Of a DNA stretch of 64,000 nt, positions 27,126 to 35,928 are shown in pieces (the first letter of the stretch is position 1; every line of letters starts with the position of its first letter). The DNA lies in NCBI RefSeq assembly GCF_003318295.1, contig NZ_QOCW01000010.1, positions 1-64,000 of the forward strand. The letters run 5' to 3'. Under the pieces are notes generated by a model. That model saw nothing but the letters and a program-made list of their open reading frames with translations. It did not search any database and was not told where the DNA came from. The translations under genes were made by a program, and so were the position numbers. The stretch is from Bacillus taeanensis (lineage in GTDB: Bacteria; Bacillota; Bacilli; Bacillales; UBA6769).

Positions 27126-29794
27126 TATTGGGTGAGTGGTTCAGCTGGTTTATTTTCTGTTGGATTGTTGTTATTTTGCCCATTAACAGGAGCAGAATCT
27201 GGATTTGAAGAGGTATCTTCATCTTTTTCTTTTTTGTTATCAGGATTCTTTTGTTCTTCTTTATTGTTTTCAGATTTATCCTCTTCTTTTTCCTTGTTGT
27301 CGTCTTCATCTGTATCCGGTGCTTTCTCTTCGTTTTCGCTCGTTTCATCATCTTCCACATTTTTCTCTTCATCAAGCGGATTAGGAATATCTTCTTCTTC
27401 CTCCATCTTCTCATCCTCAGGTATTGTCACTTGAGCTGAAACAGCAGGACTTTCTATTCCTGTGGAAGCTTCTACAGCACTTACTTGGAATTGATACGTT
27501 TTTCCCTTTTCAACATTTGAAATCGTTAAAGACATATCAGCAGTTTCTGAAATGGTTTGGTAGCCACCGTTTTCGATCGATTGTTTAATTCTAAAGCTTG
27601 CTTCTGTATTTCCAGGATAAGACCATGTCAATGTAATGGTATTTGATTCAGCATTATAATTTGCTGCTAAATTTGATGGCGTATCAGGTTGATCAAATCT
27701 TTTTGAAACTTTATTTGGTTCATGGCCCCGGACGAATAATTCTGATACAATTTGTCCGCTAGGTGTATATTCACTAGGAAGAAGGTTGGTTCCTCGTTCC
27801 ACGCCAATACGTACAACAGAATTTGGTTGTTTAAAGTCTGGTGTATTTTGATTTTTTGAAACATAAGAGATGAGTTGTTTAAAAATTTCTTTTGAAATAT
27901 CATCTCCGCCATTGCTGTAGCGAACAAAATCCTCTTGAGTTGTCTTATTATATCCAGTCCAGATCGCAGCGGTATAGTTTGTTGTATAACCAGCAAACCA
28001 AGCATCTTTTACACCGCTGTTCTGCAGGGCAGCTGAATAATTGTCAGGTAAATTTGTTGTTCCTGTTTTACCTGCAACATCAAGTCCAGAAATATTGGCT
28101 TGTGTACCTGTTCCACTATCAACAACTGTTCTAAGCATATCGGTTATCATATATGCGGTGTAATCACTCATTGCTGCTGTTGGTTCAGGTTCTAAATTAA
28201 TCACTCTGCCGTCAGGAAATTCAATTTTTCTAATTGTATGCGGTGTGTTATAAACGCCTTCATTACCAAAAGCAGCATAAGCTCCAGCAAGTTCTAGTGG
28301 AGTAATTCCTGTTTCAAAGCCGCCAATCGCATAAGAAGGATAAATTGTATCAAGGTGGATGCCAAGGTTATCAGCAAACTCTTTTGCACGCTCTTCACCA
28401 ACTTCTAAAAAAGCATTCACAGCAGGTACGTTGTAAGACCATTCAAGCGCTTTACGCATTGTAACGGTTCCGCGATGTTTCCCATCCCAGTTCTGGATTT
28501 GCGAGCCATTTACGACAAGTGGTTGGTCTTTAAGAATCTCACCTGTTGACCATTTAAAATCTTCAATTGCAGGGCCATAATCTAAAATTGGCTTAATCGT
28601 TGAACCCGGCTGGCGGCCGCTGTCAGGAAGAGCGGGGTTTGGAATCGCAAAGTTAATGCGGTTTGCACTTTCTTCATCTTTGTTTCGCCCGCCGCCTATT
28701 GCTCGAATCGCACCTGTTTGGGTATCTAATAATGTAACCCCAGCTTCAAACCGATCATCAGGATACGAAATATAGGTATCTGTTTTTAATAATGTTTCTA
28801 CATAATCTTGAGCATCTGTATCAATAGTTGTGTAGATCTTTAATCCGCCTTCATAAAGATCTTTTTGCGTTACGCCATCAATTTGTTCAATTTCTACTGC
28901 AAGCTGATCCATAAATGCTTCATATGCAGGCTGTTCATCTGTTTGTTGATGAACCATTTCAGCAACTGGAATCGCTTTTGCTTCTGCTGCTTGATCTGCT
29001 GTAATGAATCCATGTTTTTCCATTAAAGAAATAACAGTATTTCGTCGTTCTTCTGCTGCTTCAGGATTTTTAAATGGATCATAATAGCTTGGGCGCTGCG
29101 GTAAGCCTGCTAGTAATGCAGCCTCCGCTATTGTAATCTCATCTTCCTCAATGGACTTTTGGAAGTATGTTTCCGCTGCTGTTTTTACGCCGTATGCTCG
29201 ATTGGCAAAATAAATTTTGTTTAAATACATTTCTAAAATTTGATCTTTTGAATAATTTTGTTCCAGCTTAAGCGATAAATAAGCTTCTTGTACTTTACGA
29301 GAAAGTGATTTTTCAGGTGATAAAAAAGAATTCTTTACAACTTGCTGGGTAATCGTACTTGCACCTTCAGCACCAAAACCTTCTTGGAAGTTTGCAAGAA
29401 CAGCTCCACCAATCCGCTTTAAGTCAATTCCAAAGTGGTCATAAAAACGAACATCCTCTGTTGCAATAAAGGCATCTTTTACAACATCCGGTACGTCTTG
29501 GATCTTGACCTTTTCACGATGTTCAACACCTGATTTGCTCATGAATTCCTCATCATTCATATCAAAAAGTGTGGAAGACTGCGGATCTTCGAGCAATGCA
29601 GGATCTAAGTTTGGCGCGCCTTGAACCATTGAAAAAACGGTAATTCCGCCACCAATCCCACTTAATAAAATTAAAAATAAAAATATAACCAATATTTTTT
29701 TAAAAAGCCCTTGGTTTTTTGATTTCTTTTTTTTCTTTCCATCTTGCTTTTGTGATTTTTTACGCTCTTGGCGTGACTGATATTCTCGAGTCAT
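27125..29794 (-). CDS. ponA: Class A penicillin-binding protein PonA (PBP1)
   Basis: An 889-residue bifunctional peptidoglycan synthase. After a lysine-rich cytoplasmic tail comes a membrane anchor (about 32-57), then a glycosyltransferase domain with catalytic TEDVRFYDHFG (Glu113) and a transpeptidase domain with STIK (Ser398), EWSYN near 450 and KTGTTN near 576. A fibronectin type III-like module occupies roughly 700-790. The last 95 or so residues are an acidic, low-complexity D/E/K/N tail ending in NGQNNNNPTENKPAEP, probably a flexible wall-spanning linker. It lies downstream of recU on the same strand, as in B. subtilis. AAAGGTAGGAG is its ribosome binding site. Confidence 0.95.
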   Translation of the reverse strand: MTREYQSRQERKKSQKQDGKKKKKSKNQGLFKKILVIFLFLILLSGIGGGITVFSMVQGAPNLDPALLEDPQSSTLFDMNDEEFMSKSGVEHREKVKIQDVPDVVKDAFIATEDVRFYDHFGIDLKRIGGAVLANFQEGFGAEGASTITQQVVKNSFLSPEKSLSRKVQEAYLSLKLEQNYSKDQILEMYLNKIYFANRAYGVKTAAETYFQKSIEEDEITIAEAALLAGLPQRPSYYDPFKNPEAAEERRNTVISLMEKHGFITADQAAEAKAIPVAEMVHQQTDEQPAYEAFMDQLAVEIEQIDGVTQKDLYEGGLKIYTTIDTDAQDYVETLLKTDTYISYPDDRFEAGVTLLDTQTGAIRAIGGGRNKDEESANRINFAIPNPALPDSGRQPGSTIKPILDYGPAIEDFKWSTGEILKDQPLVVNGSQIQNWDGKHRGTVTMRKALEWSYNVPAVNAFLEVGEERAKEFADNLGIHLDTIYPSYAIGGFETGITPLELAGAYAAFGNEGVYNTPHTIRKIEFPDGRVINLEPEPTAAMSDYTAYMITDMLRTVVDSGTGTQANISGLDVAGKTGTTNLPDNYSAALQNSGVKDAWFAGYTTNYTAAIWTGYNKTTQEDFVRYSNGGDDISKEIFKQLISYVSKNQNTPDFKQPNSVVRIGVERGTNLLPSEYTPSGQIVSELFVRGHEPNKVSKRFDQPDTPSNLAANYNAESNTITLTWSYPGNTEASFRIKQSIENGGYQTISETADMSLTISNVEKGKTYQFQVSAVEASTGIESPAVSAQVTIPEDEKMEEEEDIPNPLDEEKNVEDDETSENEEKAPDTDEDDNKEKEEDKSENNKEEQKNPDNKKEKDEDTSSNPDSAPVNGQNNNNPTENKPAEPLTQ

Positions 29795-29911
29795 TGTGTT
29801 GCTCCTACCTTTCGTTCGTAACCTATTTCAAAAAGGTGAAAATTGTTAATAATTAAAACATAACATCTGTTCGCTACTAGTATTCGAAATAGCCGAATGT
29901 TTTATGGGTGA

Positions 29912-30523
29912 TTAATTTTTTGTTTCATTGAAATAAATTTTATCAACAATTCCAATATAGTCAATCCTTGGATGTAATCCAATTTTAATAAGCATGCCGG
30001 TTTGTTCAATAAATGATTTTGGAATCGATTTTCGACCACCTTTTAATTGTTGGTCCCAATAATGAAAAAGGTGACTGCAGTCCAATAAATACACTTCATC
30101 ATAAAGAGAGAAGCGAACAATGACAAAACATATGCCGTTTTGTGCTTTAACATGCTTCATATGGTCAATTTGGTGAGCATGAAAGTTATTTAACGGAAAG
30201 GATTGCTTATTTTTTGTTTCTTTTGCTTCAAAATCAATATATCTTCCCCGATATACACCGTTGTAATCCGTTGTTGAAGCTTGTTTAAAATAGGCTTCTT
30301 TAATAACCGCTGCACTTCGTTTTGGATAATCTACTTTTACAATTTGTAAAGGGGTAGGCTTTTTATGAATAACAGCAATGCCTTGTGATAAATAATAAGT
30401 ATTAGTATAATTGAGATCTTCTTCAAGAGTCATCCCGCGGTTTGCGTATTGATGGCTTTTACTAGAAGACGTTACTGGTTGTTTGGGTATATAAGATTTT
30501 CCATTTGGATAACGAATTGTCAT
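29912..30523 (-). CDS. recU: Holliday junction resolvase RecU
   Basis: A 203-residue RecU nuclease that cleaves Holliday junctions during recombinational repair and chromosome segregation. The N-terminus IRYPNGKSY and the stalk region are typical. Active-site elements include [14 protein letters not shown] (residues near 105-118) with the PD-(D/E)xK-type acidic and lysine residues. ATG 30523 lies after CAGGTGACTTCA. A longer reading from 30604 would add 27 unconserved residues. The gene precedes ponA, the usual recU-ponA pair. Confidence 0.92.
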   Translation of the reverse strand: MTIRYPNGKSYIPKQPVTSSSKSHQYANRGMTLEEDLNYTNTYYLSQGIAVIHKKPTPLQIVKVDYPKRSAAVIKEAYFKQASTTDYNGVYRGRYIDFEAKETKNKQSFPLNNFHAHQIDHMKHVKAQNGICFVIVRFSLYDEVYLLDCSHLFHYWDQQLKGGRKSIPKSFIEQTGMLIKIGLHPRIDYIGIVDKIYFNETKN

Positions 30524-30624
30524 TGAAGTCACCTGCCTTGTTTTGGAATAACAATATTCATTGTACATGAAATAGAGTAAAGAAAGATGATACAAATGTT
30601 GCAATTTAATACTATTTTTAAAAT

Positions 30625-30657
30625 GAAAAAGCTATTTAAGCATTTTGCTCAAATAGC
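30625..30657 (-). terminator. Terminator of the glutaredoxin-like gene
   Basis: On the minus strand a GCTATTTGAGCA / TGCTTAAATAGC hairpin with a 3-base loop is followed by T5. It separates this gene from recU. Confidence 0.75.
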
Positions 30658-30688
30658 CTAAGCACATTATAAAGTACTATTTATTATA

Positions 30689-30934
30689 TTAAAGTCCCAA
30701 CAAAGAAGAAAGCTTTTCCTGATTAAATCCCATCACAACTTCTTTTGAAGCATTTCCTTCAATGACTGTGACAGGAGTTTGGCTTGCTCCAAGTTCAATC
30801 GCTTCATTCATATAAGCAGCATTTTTTCGAATATCACGTTCTTCAAAATCGATATTGTGTTCTTTTAACCATTCTTTTTCTGCATGACAAGGTCCGCATG
30901 TTTCCTGGGTATAAATAATCACTTTTTTATCCAT
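30689..30934 (-). CDS. Glutaredoxin-family small redox protein
   Basis: An 81-residue thioredoxin-fold protein with the redox motif CGPC at residues 13-16 and the cis-proline loop TPVTVI near residue 53, followed by GFNQEKL. This matches the short NrdH/glutaredoxin-like proteins of Firmicutes. Electron donor and substrate are unknown, with the bacillithiol or thioredoxin system as possibilities. AGGAGGAACG is a strong ribosome binding site. It is a single gene divergent from yppC. Confidence 0.8.
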   Translation of the reverse strand: MDKKVIIYTQETCGPCHAEKEWLKEHNIDFEERDIRKNAAYMNEAIELGASQTPVTVIEGNASKEVVMGFNQEKLSSLLGL

Positions 30935-31019
30935 AAACGTTCCTCCTTTTGTCCACCAAGTATAGTGTAACTAATTTTTTCTGAATTCTCAAATACTATG
31001 CAGAGGGGGAGATAAACCA

Positions 31020-32006
31020 ATGGATAGAGGAAAACGAACATGGCTTGAAAAGCGATTAGTTGAAAAAGTAAAACGGGAAACAGAAAAACGAAATAAGGAT
31101 AATATTTCACGTACTGTATGTTATCAAAACTATTATATGAAACATCAAGAAATTAGTTGGTCTTTTCTAGCCAGTATGGTTTCAAGAAATGCAGGCTGGA
31201 ATATGACAGATTTAGAAAGCAAAAGCTTTTCTAAGCTAATTGATCAACCTTATCGTAATTTATTATTTCTTGTTTATGAACGCGCAAATTGGTTAATATT
31301 TGCGGATGCTTATCCTCAGCTGCTCATTTATGCGCTTTCAAAGCGGTATAAAAAGCCGTATTTTTATTTGCTGGATGATTTTTTCGTTTCCTCATTTATG
31401 AAGAACGAATGGCTCCATTTTTGGAATAATCATAATAAAGAACGGCTTTGCACAGCTCTTATTATAAATGAACAGCATGTCATTCAACAGCCAGTTATTG
31501 AACATCCGATTTTAAAAAAGCGTGTTTTTCATTCTTTTTCTTTTTTCTTTGAGGAATTGTTTCATTTTAGCACGGTGTTGTTTCCAACATTAAAAGGTGA
31601 ATTATATGGCTTTTGTGTTAAAAATTTTCAAGAGGTGTCAGAACGTATTGAATTAGGAAAAAAACTAAAGTGGCTCTTAATAGATTCCGGGCATAAACAA
31701 TCCTTTTTTCAATTTGCATTAGCTACTTCTCATACAGGATCAAGAAGAGATTATCAACAATATGGTGTAAAAGGAGAAAAAACACCAATTTTAAGAAGCA
31801 CTTATCCAGTTATACCGCACGAACGTTCTTACAGAAAGGATTGGTATCGCGCACACATAGATGCTGTTCACTATTTTAAGCCCCTTTCGCCCCTTGATTA
31901 CTATCATGTGACAGATTGGTATGAGAAAAAAGAAAATCAGATAAAGAAGTTAGCTTTTTTTTATTCAGCTTTTAAAAAAGGAAGAGACATATTGCGGAAA
32001 GACTGA
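31020..32006 (+). CDS. yppC: YppC-like DUF2515 protein
   Basis: A 328-residue soluble protein with high aromatic content, corresponding to YppC/DUF2515 downstream of recU in B. subtilis. Segments such as DYQQYGVKGEKTPILRSTYPV and the final HVTDWYEKKENQIKKLAFFY look conserved, but no catalytic motif is identifiable. It starts at ATG 31020 after an AGAGGGGGAGAT ribosome binding site. Function is unknown. Confidence 0.75.
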   Translation: MDRGKRTWLEKRLVEKVKRETEKRNKDNISRTVCYQNYYMKHQEISWSFLASMVSRNAGWNMTDLESKSFSKLIDQPYRNLLFLVYERANWLIFADAYPQLLIYALSKRYKKPYFYLLDDFFVSSFMKNEWLHFWNNHNKERLCTALIINEQHVIQQPVIEHPILKKRVFHSFSFFFEELFHFSTVLFPTLKGELYGFCVKNFQEVSERIELGKKLKWLLIDSGHKQSFFQFALATSHTGSRRDYQQYGVKGEKTPILRSTYPVIPHERSYRKDWYRAHIDAVHYFKPLSPLDYYHVTDWYEKKENQIKKLAFFYSAFKKGRDILRKD

Positions 32007-32135
32007 AATCTGTTGTAAGGATTGTCGAAACTTACTTTCTTTGGCGAACGTTCACTAGTTTTGTCAGGGGAGGAGGGGATTAGCAAAGGATCAGGAATAA
32101 AGTAATTAAACAATAATGCGGGAGGGTATTATGTG

Positions 32136-32681
32136 ATGGAAATGATTTTAAAAACGAAACAAGTTTCTGAAGAACTGGGTGTAAATCCTTCCACGATTCA
32201 GCGCTGGGTGAAATTTTTTAATTTACCATGTCAACGTAATGAACACGGCCATTATTTGTTTAATGAAAAACATATAGAAGAATTGAGAAAAATAAAAGAT
32301 CAATTAAGTGAAGGTCTCGCTATGACCGACGTGCAAATTGATATCCCCAAAAAAGAAGCTGTCAAAACAAAAGAATTCACTTTAAATAATGAAATTGAAA
32401 AGCGTTTAGATAAATTGATTATGCGTATTGATAATATGGAACGCCGCTTAGAAACAAAGGCAGATGAGGTTGTGTCAGCTCAGCTCTTACAGCATCGGTT
32501 AGAAATTGATGATTTAGTAAAGAAAATTAATTCTCTTGAAAATACTTTACTCGAAATGCAGGAGAAACAAACTTTTCAAATGCAAGATTATCATTCAGAT
32601 TTTATGCTTGAAAAACCAAAACCTGTGAAGCGTAGTTGGTTTGCGAGTCTTCTGCAGCTCTTTTCAATGATTAAATCTTAA
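32136..32681 (+). CDS. racA: RacA-like chromosome-anchoring protein
   Basis: About 181 residues: an N-terminal MerR-like helix-turn-helix (TKQVSEELGVNPSTIQRWVK), a linker, a coiled coil (about residues 85-150) and a C-terminal basic/hydrophobic tail ending KRSWFASLLQLFSMIK, possibly a membrane or DivIVA-targeting element. This order matches RacA, which in B. subtilis binds origin-proximal DNA and tethers it to the cell pole through DivIVA at sporulation onset. A true MerR transcription factor is less likely because there is no effector domain. GGAGGG lies nine bases before ATG 32136, and a GTG one codon upstream is an alternative. Confidence 0.8.
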   Translation: MEMILKTKQVSEELGVNPSTIQRWVKFFNLPCQRNEHGHYLFNEKHIEELRKIKDQLSEGLAMTDVQIDIPKKEAVKTKEFTLNNEIEKRLDKLIMRIDNMERRLETKADEVVSAQLLQHRLEIDDLVKKINSLENTLLEMQEKQTFQMQDYHSDFMLEKPKPVKRSWFASLLQLFSMIKS

Positions 32682-32761
32682 TTCATTGGATACAAGAATG
32701 AACTGATTCGTGCGGAAACCCTTAAAATTTGTTAGGATAGTAACAAATGGAGGGAGACGCT

Positions 32762-33142
32762 GTGAATACAGAATTAACAAAAACACAACAACTGCTGCTT
32801 TATACAAAACAGCTGCAGCAGTTAAATAAACAAGCCTACGATCAATATCACAATCGAACAAAACACGAAGGATATGAAGTAAACTTTTATGAAGAAGTAA
32901 AGCCGTTTGCTGACGAAGTATTAGCGATCTCAAATAATTGGAAACCGCTTGCAGAAGAATGGATAGCGGATGCAAAGCCTAAATATGTGTATCCCATTCA
33001 AATTCATGATACGTATGAAAACCTTACAATTATTTCTGTTACAGCATTTCAAAAGGATACAAAAGAAAAAAGATTTAATGAAATGATTAAATCGATTGAT
33101 TATGTTTTACATGCTATGATTGAACAATTAAAATATGCATGA
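32762..33142 (+). CDS. yppE: YppE-like DUF1798 protein
   Basis: A 126-residue helical protein resembling YppE/DUF1798, a small family with a known helical-bundle structure but no established function. It starts at GTG 32762, after GGAGGGAGACGC. An ATG five codons upstream precedes the ribosome binding site. It carries its own terminator and marks the end of the block collinear with B. subtilis. Confidence 0.75.
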   Translation: MNTELTKTQQLLLYTKQLQQLNKQAYDQYHNRTKHEGYEVNFYEEVKPFADEVLAISNNWKPLAEEWIADAKPKYVYPIQIHDTYENLTIISVTAFQKDTKEKRFNEMIKSIDYVLHAMIEQLKYA

Positions 33143-33164
33143 TAACGTTTTTTGATAAATCTGC

Positions 33165-33191
33165 AAGCGCAATCCAATTATTGCGCTTTTT
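33165..33191 (+). terminator. Terminator of yppE
   Basis: AAGCGCAAT pairs with ATTGCGCTT around a 6-base loop and is followed by T residues. Confidence 0.8.
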
Positions 33192-33302
33192 ATTATCTCC
33201 CCTCTTAAAATTTCAATTACTATACTATTTTATTAAAACTAATAAATTATCTTTAAAGCGAATAATGTAATATTAGCTTAGTTCATTTTGGGAGGGGATC
33301 GC

Positions 33303-33653
33303 ATGCAAATACATGTCGTACAACCAGGGAATTCGTTATATGGCATTTCACAAGCATATAATGTCTCACTTGAAGAGCTTATGAAAGCAAATGAGTTAGG
33401 AAATGAGACACGGTTAGTTGTCGGTCAAACACTTGTGATACCAATTAGAGGTGCTTATCATTGGGTTCAGCCTGGAGACAGTTTATATAAAATAAGTCAA
33501 CTCTATAACATTTCCATTCAAGAATTAGCTCGAATAAATCGGGTGTGGAATTACAGTCAATTAAGTGTCGGAACAAGGTTATATATTCCTCCGAAAAAGC
33601 GTCAGCCTATTGATGTGAATGGTTATATTGAACCGAAAAATAATCCAGCGTAG
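33303..33653 (+). CDS. SleL/YaaH-like cortex hydrolase, N-terminal LysM part (ends at in-frame amber)
   Basis: 116 residues with two LysM repeats (about 2-46 and 52-97, each with the QPGxSLYxIS start), which bind glycan strands, followed by PIDVNGYIEP, the usual entry into the GH18 domain of spore cortex-lytic SleL/YaaH proteins. A TAG at 33651-33653 then ends the frame, while the same frame continues directly into an intact GH18 domain. This is therefore the first part of one gene that has been split, or a stand-alone LysM protein. ATG 33303 follows GGGAGGGGATC. An earlier start at 33288 has no ribosome binding site. Confidence 0.75.
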   Translation: MQIHVVQPGNSLYGISQAYNVSLEELMKANELGNETRLVVGQTLVIPIRGAYHWVQPGDSLYKISQLYNISIQELARINRVWNYSQLSVGTRLYIPPKKRQPIDVNGYIEPKNNPA

Positions 33654-33659
33654 GAAGCG

Positions 33660-34589
33660 GTGGAGATCGATAAAGTTGGTGAACATTTAAGTTATTTAGC
33701 CGTATTTAGTCATAAAGTGAAGCGTGACGGAAGTATTGAAGCACCTCCAGGAGAGGCAGGGCTCATCAGCGCCGCATATAATGACAAAGTCGTTCCCCTT
33801 TTCGTGTTAACAAATCTTGAAGAAGATCAGTTCAGTACAGAGCTTGGTCAAACAATTTTGTCAAACGAAAGTTTACAAGATAAAGTGCTGAATGAAGCGC
33901 TTCGGTTAATGGAGCAGAAAGGATATTTAGGGCTTAATATCGATTTTGAACATTTACGGCGTGAAGATCGTGTTCTTTATAATCAATTTCTTCGTAAGGC
34001 TCTAGGAAAAGTAAGAGAAAAAGGGTATTCGTTATCAACGGCATTGGCACCGAAAGTAAGCGGAGAACAAGCGGGCGCATGGTATGAAGCCCATGATTAT
34101 CCCGCCCACGGTAGTATTGTTGATTTTGTTATTCTAATGACATATGAATGGGGGTGGAGTGGTGGACCGCCGATGGCAGTTGCACCGCTTGATCAAGTCC
34201 GTCGAGTCGTTGAATATGCAGCCTCAGTAATGCCGAATAATAAAATTATGATGGGAATACCGCTTTATGGTTATGATTGGACGCTGCCATATGTGGCCGG
34301 GGGACAGTTCGCAAAAGTGGTAAGCCCAGTAAGAGCTGTTTCACTGGCCAGGCAATACAATGCTGCCATTCAATACGATTGGAAAGCACAATCGCCATAC
34401 TTTACTTATTGGGATGAGCAGGGCAAACAGCATGAAGTATGGTTTGAAGATGCACGAAGTATTCAGGCAAAATTTAATTTCGTAAAAGAGTTAGGAATTC
34501 GCGGTGTTAGTTATTGGAAATTAGGAGTTGATTTTCCTCAAAATTGGTTGTTAATTGAAGAAAACTTTATTGTAAGAAAAAGAGTATAA
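33660..34589 (+). CDS. SleL/YaaH-like cortex hydrolase, GH18 catalytic part
   Basis: 309 residues forming a complete glycoside hydrolase family 18 barrel: YLGLNIDFEHL with the catalytic glutamate near residue 97, LAPKVSG, LMTYEWGWSGGPP, MGIPLYGYDW, and a final YWKLGVDFPQNW. Close homologues are spore cortex N-acetylglucosaminidases (SleL, YaaH, CwlL-type) that begin with two LysM repeats. Those lie upstream in the same frame before the amber at 33651. GTG 33660 has AGGAAG only two bases upstream, so independent initiation would be weak. It is best read as the second half of an interrupted gene or a readthrough product. Confidence 0.8.
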   Translation: MEIDKVGEHLSYLAVFSHKVKRDGSIEAPPGEAGLISAAYNDKVVPLFVLTNLEEDQFSTELGQTILSNESLQDKVLNEALRLMEQKGYLGLNIDFEHLRREDRVLYNQFLRKALGKVREKGYSLSTALAPKVSGEQAGAWYEAHDYPAHGSIVDFVILMTYEWGWSGGPPMAVAPLDQVRRVVEYAASVMPNNKIMMGIPLYGYDWTLPYVAGGQFAKVVSPVRAVSLARQYNAAIQYDWKAQSPYFTYWDEQGKQHEVWFEDARSIQAKFNFVKELGIRGVSYWKLGVDFPQNWLLIEENFIVRKRV

Positions 34590-34615
34590 GCGTGGATGAT
34601 CCACGCTTATACTCT
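34581..34615. terminator. Bidirectional terminator
   Basis: A perfect 16-bp stem (34581-34596 with 34600-34615) with a TGA loop and T5 on the right side, overlapping the end of the GH18 gene and facing the small minus-strand gene. Confidence 0.9.
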
Positions 34616-34617
34616 TT

Positions 34618-34752
34618 TTAACGATTTTCATTTCGCTGTCGTTCATTTTCATATGAGAGCGGCTCACTCGCTGACTCAACATCAGGTGCATGTTTTGGTT
34701 TTTGGTTTTCATGTCCTTTTCGTTTATGGTTAAAACCTTTCCCTCTTCCCAC
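34618..34752 (-). CDS. Small basic/polar protein, possible spore protein
   Basis: A 44-residue protein beginning MGRGKGFNHKRKGHE, rich in K, R, H, N and E and lacking hydrophobic stretches. It starts at GTG 34752, nine bases after AAGGAG, and stops against the bidirectional terminator at 34581-34615. About 70 bases upstream is an exact match to the sigma-K consensus. The composition and promoter suggest a small spore-coat or mother-cell protein, but I do not recognise a named family with certainty. A 68-residue reading of an overlapping frame from TTG 34757 is less plausible. Confidence 0.5.
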   Translation of the reverse strand: MGRGKGFNHKRKGHENQKPKHAPDVESASEPLSYENERQRNENR

Positions 34753-34820
34753 TGCAATCAACTCCTTTCAATCCTAGTCACCTAATAGTATTTGTTTAAG
34801 GAAATAAAATTATTTTAAAA

Positions 34821-34848
34821 TACGCTATGTTAAAAAACTAAGTTGAGT
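34821..34848 (-). promoter_or_regulatory. Sigma-K-type promoter candidate for the 44-residue gene
   Basis: Read on the minus strand: AC, 17 bases, then CATAGCGTA, an exact fit to AC-N16/17-CATANNNTA. The -10 lies about 70 bases before the start codon. Such a short motif can occur by chance. Confidence 0.4.
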
Positions 34849-34930
34849 GTGTTCGAACAGGCAATTATCTTTTCAAAATAGAACATGGTAAAATCAAAAA
34901 AATCGTATCAGTCAAAGGAAGTGATAGACT

Positions 34931-35695
34931 ATGTGCTTAATTCTTTTTGCACATCGTGTTCATCCAATTTATCCGTTAATTGTCGCAGCAAATCGAGATG
35001 AATTTTATAATCGTCCTACAAAGGAAGCTCATTTTTGGGACGATCATCCTGATATCCTTGCGGGACGCGATTTAAAGCAAATGGGAACATGGATGGGGGT
35101 AACGACAACAGGTCGATTTGCTGCACTAACAAATTATCGAGAACTCGTAGAACTGGACATAAATAAACAGTCGAGGGGAGAGATCGTCTCGAATTTTTTA
35201 GCTGGTAGTGATTGTTCTTCCCACTATTTACAAACATTAGCCAAGAAAAAAGAGCAATATGAAGGTTTTAATATCATAGTGGGAGATAGAAATGAGTTAT
35301 GGTATTATTCTAATCGCACAAATGAGCCTATAAAGCTTGAACCAGGTATTTATGGGTTGGGCAATTCTTTAATCAATACACCGTGGCCAAAAGTTGTAAT
35401 AGGAAAACAGCTTTTTCAAAACGCGATTTCAGAACGAATGGTTGACCAAGAGCAGCTGTTTGAGGCACTAGCAAATGTTGAACAGCCAACAGATAATCTT
35501 TTGCCAAATACAGGAGTTGGGGAAGAATGGGAACGGAAGCTTGCTCCCCTTTTTATAAAAACCGAAAACTACGGAACGAGAGCTTCGACTGTTTTAACAG
35601 TTAGTAACGATGGAAATGTTATTTTTACTGAACGAACATTTAAAAAGGAAACTTCATTTGAAAAGAAGTTTGAGTTTCAAATAAAGAAAAAATAA
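34931..35695 (+). CDS. NRDE-motif (TANGO2-like) protein
   Basis: A 254-residue protein of the NRDE/TANGO2 family: the N-terminus MCLILFAHRVHPIYPLIVAANRDEFYNRPT contains the hallmark NRDE, with the nucleophile-like Cys2 exposed after methionine removal, as in Ntn-hydrolase folds. The rest (GTWMGVTTTGRFAALTNYRE, GLGNSLINTPWPKV) follows the family closely. Eukaryotic TANGO2 affects lipid/haem metabolism, and bacterial function is undefined. AAAGGAAGTGAT precedes the ATG. It is monocistronic. Confidence 0.85.
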   Translation: MCLILFAHRVHPIYPLIVAANRDEFYNRPTKEAHFWDDHPDILAGRDLKQMGTWMGVTTTGRFAALTNYRELVELDINKQSRGEIVSNFLAGSDCSSHYLQTLAKKKEQYEGFNIIVGDRNELWYYSNRTNEPIKLEPGIYGLGNSLINTPWPKVVIGKQLFQNAISERMVDQEQLFEALANVEQPTDNLLPNTGVGEEWERKLAPLFIKTENYGTRASTVLTVSNDGNVIFTERTFKKETSFEKKFEFQIKKK

Positions 35696-35722
35696 AAAGC
35701 GCTTCAAAGGACAAGCGCTTTT
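35695..35722. terminator. Bidirectional terminator
   Basis: AAAAGCGCTT pairs with AAGCGCTTTT around an 8-base loop, shared by the NRDE gene and the converging 54-residue gene. Confidence 0.75.
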
Positions 35723-35885
35723 ATGTCGGTGTATGGGTATTGGTGGGGGGATCGTTCGGATCTTCTTTTAGTGGTATTGACTCTTCTCTTTGATAAATCA
35801 TACTTCCGATAATATAGCAAAATCCACCTAAGATAAGGAAAAAGCCAAGAAGAGAAAAATAAAATAATATTGGACTTGCAAGCAT
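35721..35885 (-). CDS. Small single-pass membrane protein
   Basis: 54 residues: a hydrophobic helix from about residue 3 to 30 (ILFYFSLLGFFLILGGF) and a short polar, proline-rich tail ending NDPPTNTHTPT. It starts at ATG 35885, seven bases after AGGAGG. That ribosome binding site is one arm of a 17-bp hairpin (35891-35928), so translation may depend on unfolding. No family is recognised. It lies 109 bases downstream of the 51-residue gene on the same strand. Confidence 0.55.
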   Translation of the reverse strand: MLASPILFYFSLLGFFLILGGFCYIIGSMIYQREESIPLKEDPNDPPTNTHTPT

Positions 35886-35890
35886 GGACC

Positions 35891-35928
35891 AACCTCCTTT
35901 GGTACATCTATATGTATCAAAGGAGGTT
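35891..35928. promoter_or_regulatory. Hairpin that sequesters the ribosome binding site of the 54-residue gene
   Basis: On the minus strand AACCTCCTTTG pairs with CAAAGGAGGTT, extended through a G-T pair and TACAT/ATGTA to 17 bp with a 4-base loop. The AAAGGAGG ribosome binding site is fully inside the 3' arm. On the plus strand the same stem is followed by T6 and could act as a terminator. Confidence 0.6.

Noticed and set aside
27132..27439. Plus-strand frames rich in serine or phenylalanine opposite the ponA end
   Set aside because: They are the antisense of the D/E/K-rich PonA tail and have no ribosome binding site.
34551..34757. 68-codon minus-strand frame starting TTG
   Set aside because: It crosses the bidirectional terminator into the GH18 gene. 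The 44-codon frame has better spacing from the ribosome binding site and stops before the hairpin.
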